The notes: a model not told the origin generated them from the sequence alone. DNA of 64,000 nt from Thalassospira sp. MCCC 1A03138 (GCF_002115785.1 NZ_JFJY01000007.1:124001-188000); one strand, 5' to 3'. Shown: positions 34,793 through 45,284, counted from the first letter of the stretch. Translations and numbers: made by a program.

Positions 34793-36712
34793 TTATTCCG
34801 TGTCATGGAAATGATCATAAATCTTGCGCGCAAGGGCGGCACTTATGCCGTCTACCGCCTCAAGATCGGCCAATCCAGCATCGGCGACGCCGCGGGCGGA
34901 GCCGAAATGATGCAGCAGCGCCTTTTTTCGTGCCCCGCCAACACCGGGCACGTTGTCCAGAACGCTTTTACCAATCTGCTTGGATCGTTTGGCGCGATGC
35001 GTGCCAATCGCCCAGCGATGGGCTTCATCGCGCAAACGCTGGATGAAATATAAAACCGGGTCCTGCATATCAAGGCGCACGGGCGGTTTTCCGGGGATAT
35101 GCAGCACTTCCTTGCCCGCATTTCGATCAACACCCTTGGCAACGCCGACAAGCATCACGTCTTCGATCCCTAGGTCTTCTAGCACTTCGCGGGCAACGCC
35201 AAGCTGCCCCAAGCCACCATCGATCAGGCAAAGGTCCGGCCATGTTCCGTTTTCGCGGTCCGGGTCTTCTTTTTGCGCACGGGCAAAGCGGCGGGTCAGC
35301 ACTTCGCGCATCATGGCAAAGTCATCACCCGGCGCGATGTCGCCCTTGATGTTGAATTTGCGATAGGCACTTTTCATGAAACCTTCTGGCCCGGCGACAA
35401 TCATGCCACCGACCATATTGGTGCCCTGAATGTGGCTGTTATCATAAACCTCGATGCGTTCCGGCGTGCTATCCAGTTCGAGTTTATCAGCCAGATCTTC
35501 CAGCAATTTCCGTTGCGAAGCACTTTCGGCCATGCGCCGCCCCAGCGCATCCTTTGCATTGGTCAACGCATGTTCAACAAGCTTGCGCCGACCGCCACGC
35601 TTGGGTACCTGCAGGGTGATCTTGCGGTTATTGTTGATCGACAATGCGGTTTCGACCAGTTCCTGACCTTCGATCTCATGCGATAGCAGCACCTGTTTCG
35701 GGGCCGGTTTATCGGCATAAAACTGCCCGACAAAGGCCGACAGGATTTCGGGAATTTCCGCCCCCTGCTCATGTCGCGGGAAATAGGATCGGTTGCCATA
35801 GTTCGAACCAGACCGAAAGAAGAAGACCTGAACACAGCTTTGTCCGCCCTCGTGATGCAGGGCAATCACATCGGCCTCTTCTACGCCTTCCAGATTAATG
35901 TCCTGATGCGACCTGATCTGACTAAGCGCACGGATACGGTCGCGATACATCGCCGCCTGCTCGAAATCCATCCGCTCAGACGCGGCAAGCATGTCGGCTT
36001 CAAGCTGTTTAAGGATTTTCTGGCTGCGTCCGGTCAGGAAGTCACGGCAGATATCTACAAGCCCGTCATATTCGGCCTTGGCAACCCGATCCACACACGG
36101 CGCTGAGCATCGCTTGATTTGATATAGCAGACAAGGACGCGACCGGTTGGAAAATACAGTATCGGTGCAGGACCGCAGCAAAAAGGCACGCTGCAAATGG
36201 TTGATCGTGTTGTTCACCGCCCAGGCGGACGCAAACGGACCAAAGCAACTGCCATCCTTGGCCCGTGCCCCGCGATGTTTGACGATGCGCGGATAATCAT
36301 GATCCTCGGTGATCAGGATATAGGGGAAACTTTTGTCATCGCGCAGAAGGATATTGTAACGCGGTTTAAGCTTCTTGATCAGGTTGGATTCAAGAAGAAG
36401 CGCCTCGGCTTCGGTGTGGGTGGTGATGATTTCCATCCGCACCGTCTGCGCGACCATACGGGCAATCCGTATCGGCAACTGCATCAGACGGGTATAAGCC
36501 ACCACGCGCTTTTTAAGGTTCTTGGCCTTGCCGACATAAAGAACCCGGTCCTTGTCATCAATCATGCGATAGACACCGGCCGATCCCGGCATGGTTTTCA
36601 GGGCATTTTTGATGGCCTCGACACCGCGCGCAGCCCCCCCGTCATAATCATCGCCTTCAAGCGACAATCCGATTTCCCGAGCGGGGTTTTCGGAGGGGGT
36701 TTCAGGCTTCAT
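34793..36712 (-). CDS. uvrC: UvrABC excinuclease subunit C
   Basis: The nuclease subunit that makes both incisions in nucleotide excision repair. It has 639 residues. The GIY-YIG domain is at about residues 45-125 (GVYRMIDDKDRVLYVGKAKNL). The cysteine cluster SRPCLLYQIKRCSAPC, the UvrB-binding UVR motif (DFEQAAMYRDRI), the RNase H-like endonuclease domain (IEVYDNSHIQG, LCLIDGGLGQL) and the C-terminal double helix-hairpin-helix (NVPGVGGARKKALLHHFGS) are all present. GGAG lies seven bases before the ATG. Confidence 0.97.
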   Translation of the reverse strand: MKPETPSENPAREIGLSLEGDDYDGGAARGVEAIKNALKTMPGSAGVYRMIDDKDRVLYVGKAKNLKKRVVAYTRLMQLPIRIARMVAQTVRMEIITTHTEAEALLLESNLIKKLKPRYNILLRDDKSFPYILITEDHDYPRIVKHRGARAKDGSCFGPFASAWAVNNTINHLQRAFLLRSCTDTVFSNRSRPCLLYQIKRCSAPCVDRVAKAEYDGLVDICRDFLTGRSQKILKQLEADMLAASERMDFEQAAMYRDRIRALSQIRSHQDINLEGVEEADVIALHHEGGQSCVQVFFFRSGSNYGNRSYFPRHEQGAEIPEILSAFVGQFYADKPAPKQVLLSHEIEGQELVETALSINNNRKITLQVPKRGGRRKLVEHALTNAKDALGRRMAESASQRKLLEDLADKLELDSTPERIEVYDNSHIQGTNMVGGMIVAGPEGFMKSAYRKFNIKGDIAPGDDFAMMREVLTRRFARAQKEDPDRENGTWPDLCLIDGGLGQLGVAREVLEDLGIEDVMLVGVAKGVDRNAGKEVLHIPGKPPVRLDMQDPVLYFIQRLRDEAHRWAIGTHRAKRSKQIGKSVLDNVPGVGGARKKALLHHFGSARGVADAGLADLEAVDGISAALARKIYDHFHDTE

Positions 36713-37151
36713 CAGGCGTCTCCGGCAGATTTATTAAAAATCAAAAGTTGTGATGGCTGTCACTTCTCAAAGTGGCTTCCGACAATACCCAAAAAGATTA
36801 ACGTCGCAACATCACTTCACAGAATCGCAACCCAAAAAAGATGTCCACCAAGGCTGTGGATAAGTTTGTGGGTAATAGGGGGGCTCTTTGCTGCACCCCT
36901 TGAGAGTCTTAACGTTCTATGAAGTGCACATTTATTGAGCAAACAGTCTAAGTTATTGTTTTTAAACACAAAAAATACTGTCAACCTGAAAACATTCGGT
37001 AATACAGGAGTCAAAAAAGAATATTTTCCTTTGATTCCATGCCCCCAGATGCTTGTGCATAAGGGAGACAGCGATTCGGCCTAGAGGAATCACAGAGTCC
37101 CCGTCCAAAACCGTTAACAAAAGTAAATTTTAAGCAGATTTACGGATGGGA
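36713..37151. other. AT-rich intergenic region with DnaA-box-like sites
   Basis: About 440 bases without a gene, markedly richer in A and T than the flanks. A perfect DnaA box TGTGGATAA lies at 36855-36863, TGTGGGTAA (one mismatch) at 36867-36875 and TGTGCATAA (one mismatch) at 37054-37062. The uvrC promoter must also lie here. No tRNA is seen. Confidence 0.65.
36855..37062 (+). promoter_or_regulatory. Cluster of three DnaA-box-like sequences
   Basis: Two adjacent boxes are on the same strand, 12 bp apart (TGTGGATAA at 36855, TGTGGGTAA at 36867), and a third with one mismatch is at 37054. Between them lies an A/T-rich stretch around 36945-37030. This resembles a DnaA-binding regulatory or titration region. 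Whether it is an origin is unknown: it is not beside dnaA, hemE or gidA. Confidence 0.45.
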
Positions 37152-37577
37152 TCAGCGCGCGATATTAAAGCGCTCTATTTCCACTCCGACCGCGGCAACG
37201 TCGTCAAAGACATCAAGCTTTTCAACCCGGACGTTTACCTTGCGTACCCGACGATCCGCCAGGCACATATCGGCCAGTTTTTCCCCAAGGGTTTCCACAA
37301 GGTTCACATGACCGTCGCGGCAAATTTCCCGCGTGCCGGTCACCAGATCCTCGTAGCTTAAAACAGTGGCAATATCGTCATTCTGGACACCCTCGCCTTC
37401 CAGAACGGCAAGGTCCAGATTGATCCGCACCCGCTGCGGAGCATGTTTTTCATGGTCATATACGCCAATGGATGTCTCGACAACCATGTCACGCACGAAG
37501 ACACGACGCAAACTGCCGGCATGATCTGCATAGGGCAGTGTCGTAATGTTATCGTCCTGCTTAAGGCCTGCGGTCAT
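37152..37577 (-). CDS. folB: Dihydroneopterin aldolase
   Basis: This folate-pathway enzyme converts dihydroneopterin to 6-hydroxymethyl-dihydropterin. It has 141 residues from the ATG at 37577, which has GGAAG eight bases before it; the longer frame upstream overlaps the SDR gene. Family features are VVETSIGVYDHEK near the N-terminus and VEKLDVFDDVAAVGVEIER near the end, although the substrate glutamate and tyrosine positions were not checked by alignment. It is encoded just downstream of a pteridine-reductase-like SDR. Confidence 0.88.
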   Translation of the reverse strand: MTAGLKQDDNITTLPYADHAGSLRRVFVRDMVVETSIGVYDHEKHAPQRVRINLDLAVLEGEGVQNDDIATVLSYEDLVTGTREICRDGHVNLVETLGEKLADMCLADRRVRKVNVRVEKLDVFDDVAAVGVEIERFNIAR

Positions 37578-37639
37578 GGTCTGGTCTTCCTTGTGCTGCG
37601 CTTGGTGCGGCCAGATGTCCGGAACCCAAGCCCGACGCA

Positions 37640-38410
37640 TCATTCTTCTGGCATATTCTGTTCGCCACTGGGCGCCCAATTGAGGTGCTGCCCGCCGTCA
37701 AGCGCTAACATTTGCCCGGTGATGGCTGGCGCGGCAAGGAAAAATCGTACCGCGTCGCAAATCTCTTGCGGGTTTGTCCCAATTTTCAGGGGCGTCTGAT
37801 CGCATTGCTGATCGAAAACTTCCTGCGTTTGCCGGACACTAGGCAGTGCCGGGCCGGGACCAATCGCATTGACCCGGATGTGCGGCGCTAATGCCAGTGC
37901 CAGTGTCTGGGTCAGCGTCCAAAGACCGGCCTTGGACAAGGTATAAGTCATGAAATGCGGTGTCAGATTCCAGACACGCTGATCAATCAGGTTGATGATG
38001 ACGCCCTTTTGCCCGGTGGGCAGCCGTTTGGCGAAATCCTGCGACAACACAAACGGTGCGCGCAGATTGGCTTCCATATGATAGTCCCAGCCCTCACGCG
38101 TGGCGGTGCTGATATCATCATATTCAAAGGTGGATGCATTATTGATCAGCACACCAATCGGGCCAAGTGCCGCCGTTGCTTCGCGTACTACACGGCTGGT
38201 GTCTTCTTCCTTGCCAAGATCAGCCGAAATAACACAGGCGCGGCGACCAAGGGACCGGATTTCCTCGGCAAGCTGTTCCGCATCCCTGCGCGAGGAATGG
38301 CAATGAAGGGCAACATCATAACCCTGTGTCGCCAGATCAAGCGATAAAGCCCGTCCGATACGCTTGGCAGCCCCGGTTACAAGAGCCGTTTTAGGCATTT
38401 TCCCTGTCAT
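37640..38410 (-). CDS. Pteridine-reductase-like short-chain dehydrogenase (FolM-like)
   Basis: A 256-residue SDR. The cofactor motif TGAAKRIGRAL has the Arg typical of NADPH-dependent pteridine reductases. Other features are NNASTFEYDD and the catalytic YTLSK. A long C-terminal segment follows the conserved VNAIGPGPALPS. The neighbouring folB supports a role in dihydrofolate or dihydrobiopterin reduction, as with FolM. The ATG at 38398 is an equally good start. Confidence 0.85.
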   Translation of the reverse strand: MTGKMPKTALVTGAAKRIGRALSLDLATQGYDVALHCHSSRRDAEQLAEEIRSLGRRACVISADLGKEEDTSRVVREATAALGPIGVLINNASTFEYDDISTATREGWDYHMEANLRAPFVLSQDFAKRLPTGQKGVIINLIDQRVWNLTPHFMTYTLSKAGLWTLTQTLALALAPHIRVNAIGPGPALPSVRQTQEVFDQQCDQTPLKIGTNPQEICDAVRFFLAAPAITGQMLALDGGQHLNWAPSGEQNMPEE

Positions 38411-38570
38411 CTGGTTTCCATCCCGTTCATCAAGGTGCGCCTCTTTCCCGGGGAAGGCAGCCCCCCTTAAATATCGGCCGCCGTCATTTATGTTTGGTCA
38501 TTCCGGAACTTACAATCAAACCCGCCAGCCGGTCCATCACCGCATTTACCGTTTCAGGCATGAAGATCAA

Positions 38571-39572
38571 TCATGCCGTAACCAGACTCGCGACATATCC
38601 AAGATAGGCAAGAACAAAGACAATCCCCGTAATCCGCGACACGCCGCGCAGGAAATAGCCGACAACCAGCAAAAGAATAGTCACCGCCAACATGATCCAC
38701 AGATCGGATTGCAGTATCTGATCAGGCACCGCAATCGGCGCAATCAGCGATACACCACCGATGATCACCAGCAGGTTCAAAAGATTGGAACCAACAACAT
38801 TGCCAAGTGCAACGTCGGAATGCCCGCGGAACGCGGCAACAATCGATGCCGCCAGTTCAGGAAGCGATGTTCCGAATGCGACAAGGGTCAAGCCAATGAC
38901 GGCTTCGGACACACCGAACTGACGCGCGACAGAAACACCACCATCCACCAGCAGATCCGCCCCATAGGTCAAGGCGACAATCCCGATAACCGTAGCAACA
39001 ATCGGCTTGAGCCAACCGCTTGGTACTTCGCCGACTTCGTCGACTTCTTCCTCATGCAGGTGGCTGGCATCACCCGGGCTTTTTTTGTCATGCTGATAGG
39101 TAAAGTACCAGATCGCTGCCAGAACCAGCAGCATCACCGCCCCAGCCCAGCGTTCGACAACGCCAAACATGCAAAGCCCGATGAACAGAACGGTCCCCAG
39201 CAGCATGGTGCCGCCATCGCGCACAACCATGGTCCGCGATGCCGTAATCGGTTTTAGAACCGCTGTTGCGCCGAGGATCAAAAGAATATTGGCAATGTTG
39301 GAGCCCACCACGTTCCCCATCGCGATGTCGCCCGACCCGGCAAGCGCCGCATTCAGCGACACGACAAATTCGGGGGCCGACGTCCCCGCGGCAACCACGG
39401 TCAAACCAACAATGATCTTGGAAACCCCCATCAACAGCGCCAGACCGACAGCACCGCGAACAATGAACTCACCACCGGCAGTCAAAAGCACAAGACCACC
39501 GATAATCTGCAAATAGGGGATGAACTGTTCCAATTCCGGCCTGCTCGTTTGGGGAAATTTCTGATTTTTCAT
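38571..39572 (-). CDS. Calcium/sodium antiporter (CaCA family, YrbG-like)
   Basis: A 333-residue exchanger with two homologous halves. The first alpha repeat is VAAGTSAPEF with GNVVGSN. The second is VAFGTSLPEL with GNVVGSN again. The central cytoplasmic loop has an acidic and His-rich stretch (HLHEEEVDEVGE). Ten membrane segments are expected. The substrate assignment is that of the family. Confidence 0.9.
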   Translation of the reverse strand: MKNQKFPQTSRPELEQFIPYLQIIGGLVLLTAGGEFIVRGAVGLALLMGVSKIIVGLTVVAAGTSAPEFVVSLNAALAGSGDIAMGNVVGSNIANILLILGATAVLKPITASRTMVVRDGGTMLLGTVLFIGLCMFGVVERWAGAVMLLVLAAIWYFTYQHDKKSPGDASHLHEEEVDEVGEVPSGWLKPIVATVIGIVALTYGADLLVDGGVSVARQFGVSEAVIGLTLVAFGTSLPELAASIVAAFRGHSDVALGNVVGSNLLNLLVIIGGVSLIAPIAVPDQILQSDLWIMLAVTILLLVVGYFLRGVSRITGIVFVLAYLGYVASLVTA

Positions 39573-39849
39573 GCCCTTTTATGGGCCAGCGGAACATGGC
39601 ACTGCGAACGCAGAATAGCAAGCTGCGTCGTCCCGTCGTAATACCATTCGTCACATCGGTGTGATGCGGTTCCCACACTGGCACGCATGCCGAAAGCAAT
39701 CGTCGCGGGCGCATACTCTTAAGACGTGTCATCCATCACAGATGCCCTCTCATACGCGAAATTTCCATAGAAATCATAGGGGTATTTCCGCTATCCTGAT
39801 GTGAACGACTTCCTTTACACGCCTATCTGCGCCGGACGCATAATCCATC

Positions 39850-41610
39850 ATGTCACACAGCGTTCTTTTCGAGCTGTTCCTTGTCCTGACCGCCGCGGTG
39901 ATTGCCGTCCCGCTGGCACAGAAATTACGTGCGAACTCGATCATCGGTTTCCTGATCGGCGGCTTTTGCATCGGCCCTTTCGGTTTTGGCCTGATCAGTG
40001 ACCGCGAAGACATTTCCACCGTCGCCGAGCTTGGCATTGTCTTTCTGCTGTTCATGATCGGTCTTGAATTGTCGCGAGAACGCTTGCGCGTGATTGGGGG
40101 CCGGTTCGCGACCCTTGGCTTCCTGCAGATCGGCGTCACGATGGCCGTGATGTTCGGTGTATTGCTGCTGATCAATTACGATATGCCTGCCTCCATCGTT
40201 ATTGCCGGGGCACTTGCCCTGTCATCAACGGCGATCATCCTTAAACAGCTTTCTGATGAACGGCAGTTGCACACACGTTTCGGTCGTGCAGCCCTTGCCA
40301 TCCTGCTGTTGCAGGACGTTGCGGTTGGTCCCTTCCTGATCATGGTGCAGGCCGCTGGCAAGGCCGGGACCGAAACCAGCCCATGGATCAGCGCGTTAAG
40401 TGGGGTCGGCGCTGTTGCCGTCCTGCTGCTGGCCGGTCGTTATCTGCTGCCACGATTGTTTCGTTACATTGCGTCCCTTAAAAATCCCGAACTTTTTGCA
40501 ATCGGGACCCTGTTTGTCGTTCTGGCTGCCAGCACATTGACCGAAGCCGCGGGCCTTTCAATGGCGCTTGGTGCCTTTATCGCCGGGGTAATGTTGGCCG
40601 AGACCGAATTCCGCCATCAGATCGAAGCCGACATTTCGCCATTTCGCGGTGTTTTCCTGTCGCTGTTCTTCATGTCTGTGGGAATGTCGGTCAATGCCAA
40701 TGTGGTCATCGGTCAGGCCGGAACGATCATTTTGTGGCTGATCGGGCTTCTGGTCATAAAGGCAGCGGTTCTTTTCGGATTGTCCCTGTTGATCGGCTTT
40801 AACCGGGCATCGTCAATCCGGGTCGCCATGAGCCTGGCCGCCGGTGGTGAATTCGCCTTCGTCATGCTTGCACTGGCATCGCAGAACGGGGCGGTTCCGA
40901 TTGACATCGCCGTGATGCTGATCCCGGTGGTTGCGATTTCGATGGGTCTGACGCCGACTTTGATTTCGCTCGGCCATCGCATCGAACAGAAGCTTCATCC
41001 CAAGGAAACCGATCAGCTCAGCGAAATTTCGGATGAAACCGACGGCATTCAGAAACATGTTCTGGTGATTGGTTGCGGGCGCGTCGGCCGGGTTCTGGCC
41101 CGTCTGCTGCGCACCAAGGAAATCCCGTTTATCGTTCTGGAATCCGATGCCCAACAGGTTTCGCGTGGCCGAGCCGAAGGCCTGCCGGTTTATTTTGCCG
41201 ATGGGTCCCGACCGGAAACATTTCGTGCCGCCCATACCGAACAGGCCCATATTGCCGCCGTTGCCATGGGCAACCCGCACGCAACGGAAAAGACCGTCGC
41301 CTTGCTGCGACAGCATTATCCGCATCTGAAAATCTTTGCCCGTGCCCAGGACATCACCCATATCGGTCCCCTGTCACGCAGTGGTGCCGATGCGGCCATC
41401 CCCGAGGTACTTGAAACCGGTTTACGCCTGTCCGATCACGTTCTGGCGGCCTGCGATATCCCGCAGGAAGATATCGATATCGAAATAGCCAAGTTCCGGC
41501 GTGCCGATATGCTGCTGATGAACGAACTTGCCCCGCGCACCGCGCGCCAAAAAACCGAAGACCAGGCACAAAAAACTGCCAAACCGGAAAAATCCAGGAA
41601 AAGCAACTGA
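39850..41610 (+). CDS. Monovalent cation:proton antiporter-2 (Kef-type) with RCK domain
   Basis: A 586-residue CPA2 transporter. The membrane part of about 385 residues has LGIVFLLFMIGLELS, the Kef signature ALALSSTAIILKQLSD and LGAFIAGVMLAETEF. A TrkA-N (RCK) domain follows from about residue 399 (HVLVIGCGRVGRVLARLL). The ending is a Lys-rich tail. E. coli KefB/KefC are glutathione-gated, but no KefG/KefF-type partner gene lies beside it, so gating is open. A terminator follows the stop. Confidence 0.9.
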   Translation: MSHSVLFELFLVLTAAVIAVPLAQKLRANSIIGFLIGGFCIGPFGFGLISDREDISTVAELGIVFLLFMIGLELSRERLRVIGGRFATLGFLQIGVTMAVMFGVLLLINYDMPASIVIAGALALSSTAIILKQLSDERQLHTRFGRAALAILLLQDVAVGPFLIMVQAAGKAGTETSPWISALSGVGAVAVLLLAGRYLLPRLFRYIASLKNPELFAIGTLFVVLAASTLTEAAGLSMALGAFIAGVMLAETEFRHQIEADISPFRGVFLSLFFMSVGMSVNANVVIGQAGTIILWLIGLLVIKAAVLFGLSLLIGFNRASSIRVAMSLAAGGEFAFVMLALASQNGAVPIDIAVMLIPVVAISMGLTPTLISLGHRIEQKLHPKETDQLSEISDETDGIQKHVLVIGCGRVGRVLARLLRTKEIPFIVLESDAQQVSRGRAEGLPVYFADGSRPETFRAAHTEQAHIAAVAMGNPHATEKTVALLRQHYPHLKIFARAQDITHIGPLSRSGADAAIPEVLETGLRLSDHVLAACDIPQEDIDIEIAKFRRADMLLMNELAPRTARQKTEDQAQKTAKPEKSRKSN

Positions 41611-41615
41611 AACAC

Positions 41616-41646
41616 AAAGACCCCCATCACAATAATGGGGGTCTTT
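41616..41646. terminator. Terminator between the Kef-type gene and phoB
   Basis: AAAGACCCCCAT, a seven-base loop and ATGGGGGTCTTT form a perfect 12-bp stem between convergent genes; it can serve both. Confidence 0.85.
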
Positions 41647-41672
41647 CGTTTCGTCTTCCGGAATAACCGCAA

Positions 41673-42368
41673 TCAGGCGGCTTCGACATCCAGTGCATAA
41701 CCCGCGGCACGAACCGTGCGGATCACATCGCGCGTTCCCTTGACGTCATTCAATGCCTTGCGCAGACGACGAATGTGAACATCAACCGTGCGGGTTTCGA
41801 CATAGATATTCGGCCCCCAAACCGCATTCAGAAGCTGCTCGCGCGAGAAAACCCGCCCCGGATGTTCCAGGAAATAACGCAGCAGACGGAATTCGGTTGG
41901 GCCAAGATGGATAGCCTTGCCGTTACGACTGACACGATGGGCGGCCAGATCCATTTCGATATCAGAATAGATCAACTGCCCTTGTGGTTGCGCCGGACCG
42001 GATCGACGCAGAAGTGCGCGAATACGGGCCAGCAATTCACCAATCGCAAACGGCTTGGTCACATAATCATCGGCCCCGGTATCAAGGCCGCGGATGCGGT
42101 CGCCTTCTTCGCCACGCGCCGTAACCATGATCACCGGCAAATCGCGGCTTTCAGGCTTCCGGCGGATCTGGCGGCAAACCTCGATCCCTGACATCACCGG
42201 CAGCATCCAGTCCAGAAGGACCAGATCGACATGGGTTTCGGCCAGAATTTTCAACGCTTCGTCACCGTCCCCGGCTTCGACAACCTGCATCCCCTCGCGT
42301 TCGAGGTTGTAGCGCAACATGGTTACGATTGCAGCTTCGTCCTCGACGATAAGAACCGTTGGGTCCAT
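41673..42368 (-). CDS. phoB: Phosphate regulon response regulator PhoB
   Basis: An OmpR-type response regulator of 231 residues, the length of E. coli PhoB. The receiver begins TVLIVEDEAAIVTML, with the phosphoacceptor aspartate in LVLLDWMLP and the conserved lysine in DDYVTKPF. The winged-helix domain ends DVHIRRLRKALN. The ATG at 42368 follows GGAG by nine bases; a GTG seven codons upstream overlaps the phoU stop and is an alternative. The sensor PhoR is not in the window. Confidence 0.95.
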   Translation of the reverse strand: MDPTVLIVEDEAAIVTMLRYNLEREGMQVVEAGDGDEALKILAETHVDLVLLDWMLPVMSGIEVCRQIRRKPESRDLPVIMVTARGEEGDRIRGLDTGADDYVTKPFAIGELLARIRALLRRSGPAQPQGQLIYSDIEMDLAAHRVSRNGKAIHLGPTEFRLLRYFLEHPGRVFSREQLLNAVWGPNIYVETRTVDVHIRRLRKALNDVKGTRDVIRTVRAAGYALDVEAA

Positions 42369-42385
42369 CTTCCTATGCTCCAGTG

Positions 42386-43108
42386 TCACTCATTCGGTTC
42401 TACGACGGCAAAGTTCGCCGCGTCATTTTTTGGCCGAGTATCCATCGGCAGGTCTTCGCCCTTGATCCGGTAATAGATCGTTTCGGCGATATTAGTCGCA
42501 TGATCGCCAATACGTTCGATATTCTTGGCGATAAACAGCAGATGGGTCGATGCCGTGATGTTACGCGGATCTTCCATCATATAGGTCAGCAGTTCACGGA
42601 ACAGGGAGTTGTACATATCGTCAACTTCCTGATCGCGCGCCCAGACACGCTGTGCCTTTTCCGCATCGCCTTCGATATAGGCGTCCAGAACGTCCTTGAT
42701 GATTTCCTGACACAGCTTGGCCATGTTCGGAATCACCTGAACCGGGCGGATAGGCGGCACCTGGTTCAGAACCTGTGCGCGCTTGGCAATGTTTTTCGCC
42801 AGATCGCCGATACGTTCCAGATCATTGGAAAGTTTAAGCGCGGTCACCACCTGACGCAGGTCATCTGCCATCGGCTGACGCAGGGCCAGCAGACGCACGG
42901 CAAAATCCTGCACTTCCTGTTCCAGCGTATCAATACGGTGATCGGAAAGAATGACCTTCTCGGCCAGTTCCGAATCCCGTTTGACGATCGCACGGATCGC
43001 AGAAATCAGTTGGCTTTCGGCAAGCCCGCCCATCTGCGAGATGATGTTGTTCAGACGGGTCAGTTCTTCGTCAAACGAACTGACGATATGATGTTTCTCA
43101 TCGGCCAT
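42386..43108 (-). CDS. phoU: Phosphate transport regulator PhoU
   Basis: A 240-residue all-helical protein of two PhoU repeats. The metal-binding motifs (EKVILSDHRIDTLEQEVQ in repeat one and EVDDMYNSLFREL in repeat two) are present. In E. coli PhoU mediates signal between the Pst transporter and PhoR. The gene lies between pstB and phoB and is transcribed with both. Confidence 0.95.
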   Translation of the reverse strand: MADEKHHIVSSFDEELTRLNNIISQMGGLAESQLISAIRAIVKRDSELAEKVILSDHRIDTLEQEVQDFAVRLLALRQPMADDLRQVVTALKLSNDLERIGDLAKNIAKRAQVLNQVPPIRPVQVIPNMAKLCQEIIKDVLDAYIEGDAEKAQRVWARDQEVDDMYNSLFRELLTYMMEDPRNITASTHLLFIAKNIERIGDHATNIAETIYYRIKGEDLPMDTRPKNDAANFAVVEPNE

Positions 43109-43129
43109 CTAAAATACTCCTGCCCGGAC

Positions 43130-43933
43130 TTAACCGAAGCGACCCGTGATGTATCCCTTGGTGCGTTCGTCCTTGGGATTGGTGAAAATCTGATCGGTTT
43201 CGCCCACTTCAACCAGCTTGCCGAGGTGGAAGAACGCCGTGCGCTGCGACACGCGGGCCGCCTGCTGCATGGAGTGCGTCACGATCACAATGGTGTAGTT
43301 CGAACGAAGCTCGTCGATCAGTTCCTCGACCTTTGCGGTTGCAATCGGGTCAAGTGCCGAACACGGTTCATCCATCAGGATGACTTCGGGGCTGACGGCA
43401 ACCGCCCGCGCAATGCAAAGGCGCTGCTGCTGACCACCCGAAAGACCGGTTGCCGGTTCCGGCAGACGGTCTTTGACTTCTTTCAGTAGACCCGCCCGTT
43501 CAAGCGAGGTCATGACGATTTCATCGAGTTCGTCTCGCGAATTCACCAGACCATGAATACGCGGGCCATAGGCCACGTTGTCATAAATCGACTTCGGGAA
43601 CGGGTTCGGTTTCTGGAACACCATGCCAATGCGCGCGCGCAACTGAACAACGTCGATTGCCTTGTCATAGATATCACGGTCGTCAAGCGTTACCTTGCCC
43701 TTGATAGTGACACCGTCAATCGTGTCATTCATGCGGTTCATGCACCGCAGAAAGGTTGATTTGCCACAGCCCGACGGGCCGATAAGTGCTGTGACCTGAC
43801 GTTCGACAATGTCAAGATTGACATCAAAAAGCGCCTGGTTGTCGCCGTAAAAAAGATTGAGGTCACGGGCCGTCATTTTCGGGCTAGTGACTGACGGCTC
43901 TGCCGTCATTGCGCTTTGAGTTACAACAGCCAT
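43130..43933 (-). CDS. pstB: Phosphate ABC transporter ATP-binding protein
   Basis: The ATPase of the high-affinity phosphate importer, 267 residues from the ATG at 43933 (GGAAG seven bases upstream). Walker A is GPSGCGKST, the Q-loop region [12 protein letters not shown] is characteristic of PstB, the signature is [14 protein letters not shown] and Walker B is [11 protein letters not shown]. It starts one base after the pstA stop. Confidence 0.96.
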   Translation of the reverse strand: MAVVTQSAMTAEPSVTSPKMTARDLNLFYGDNQALFDVNLDIVERQVTALIGPSGCGKSTFLRCMNRMNDTIDGVTIKGKVTLDDRDIYDKAIDVVQLRARIGMVFQKPNPFPKSIYDNVAYGPRIHGLVNSRDELDEIVMTSLERAGLLKEVKDRLPEPATGLSGGQQQRLCIARAVAVSPEVILMDEPCSALDPIATAKVEELIDELRSNYTIVIVTHSMQQAARVSQRTAFFHLGKLVEVGETDQIFTNPKDERTKGYITGRFG

Positions 43934-43934
43934 T

Positions 43935-45284
43935 TTACCACTTCCGTTCAAATTTCTTGCGCAGATACACGGCCAATCCGTTCATCAGGATCAGGAAACC
44001 CAGCAAGACCATGATGGCCGCCGAAGTCTTCTCGACAAAGGCACGTTCCGGACTATCCGCCCACAGATAAATCTGCACCGGCAGAACTGTCGCCGGATCA
44101 AGTGCCCCGCCCGGGATATCAACAATAAACGCCACCATACCGATCATCAGAAGCGGTGCGGTTTCCCCAAGAGCCTGCGCCATGCCGATGATGGTTCCGG
44201 TCAGAATACCGGGCATCGCGAGCGGCAACACGTGATGGGTCACCGTCTGAACCGGCGACGCCCCAAGGCCAAGGGCAGCCTGCCGGATCGACGGCGGCAC
44301 GGCCTTGATCGCTGCACGTGATGCGATGATGATGGTCGGCAATGTCATGAGGGCCAGCGTCAGACCACCAACAACCGGGGCCGACCGCGGCAGGTGCATG
44401 ACATTAAGGTAAACCTCAAGCCCTAGAAGACCGAACACGATCGACGGCACAGCCGCAAGATTGTTGATGTTGACTTCGACAATCGTCGTGAACCGGTTTC
44501 GCGGTGCAAATTCTTCCAGATAGATCGCCGCCAGAACACCAATCGGAAACGACAGTATCAGTGTCACAACCAGCGTATAGAAAGACCCGACCGCAGCCCC
44601 CCAAATCCCGGCCAATTCCGGTTCGCGGGAATCACCATTGGTAAAGAACCGCGTATGGAACTGCTTTTCAACCGATCCTTGGGAGACCAGTGTATTGTAC
44701 CAACCAACTTCCTGATCGTTCAGGCGACGGTCGCCTTCATCTGTGTTTGCACTGATATAACCTTTGTTGAGCATATCAAAGTCGTCACCGGAAATCAGCC
44801 AGACCTTCCGGGTCTGTCCGATCAGAGACGGATTTTCAAGCACCCTCTCACGCAAATCATAAGATGCCCCACCCGAAACAATGTCATAGAGATCACGCCG
44901 TTCGCTACGTCCACTCACTTCCGGGAACTGTTTGCTCAGTGCATCCCTGATCAGACCATCAAAATTGGCCCTGCCAATAATTGCCGGGTCACCTGTTCCG
45001 TCCGGATCGATCTTGGCCGGGTCGAAAAAGATTTCCATCTGAACATAGGTCTGGAAAAAGGCGCTATAACCTTTCGAAATGATCGAATAACCAAGCACAA
45101 CCAGCGCCAGAAGCGCGATTGCAATTGCGCTTAAGCCGTAAATCTTGAACCTGCGTTCCGCTGCGTAACGTTTTTTAATATTACGTGCCAATTTCGGGCT
45201 GTCCCAGTCAACCGGCGTGTGCAGATTGCCAGAGATCACTTTTGCGGCGGCTCTGTCTTCCATAAGCGATGCCATATCAGTCAT
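43935..45284 (-). CDS. pstA: Phosphate ABC transporter permease PstA
   Basis: A permease of 449 residues, longer than the 296 of E. coli. The N-terminal 200 residues include a membrane segment (about residues 55-75) and a long periplasmic insert, as is common in alphaproteobacterial PstA. The C-terminal half has the core permease with [17 protein letters not shown] and the EAA-like loop [20 protein letters not shown]. The start overlaps the end of pstC by eight bases. Confidence 0.93.
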   Translation of the reverse strand: MTDMASLMEDRAAAKVISGNLHTPVDWDSPKLARNIKKRYAAERRFKIYGLSAIAIALLALVVLGYSIISKGYSAFFQTYVQMEIFFDPAKIDPDGTGDPAIIGRANFDGLIRDALSKQFPEVSGRSERRDLYDIVSGGASYDLRERVLENPSLIGQTRKVWLISGDDFDMLNKGYISANTDEGDRRLNDQEVGWYNTLVSQGSVEKQFHTRFFTNGDSREPELAGIWGAAVGSFYTLVVTLILSFPIGVLAAIYLEEFAPRNRFTTIVEVNINNLAAVPSIVFGLLGLEVYLNVMHLPRSAPVVGGLTLALMTLPTIIIASRAAIKAVPPSIRQAALGLGASPVQTVTHHVLPLAMPGILTGTIIGMAQALGETAPLLMIGMVAFIVDIPGGALDPATVLPVQIYLWADSPERAFVEKTSAAIMVLLGFLILMNGLAVYLRKKFERKW

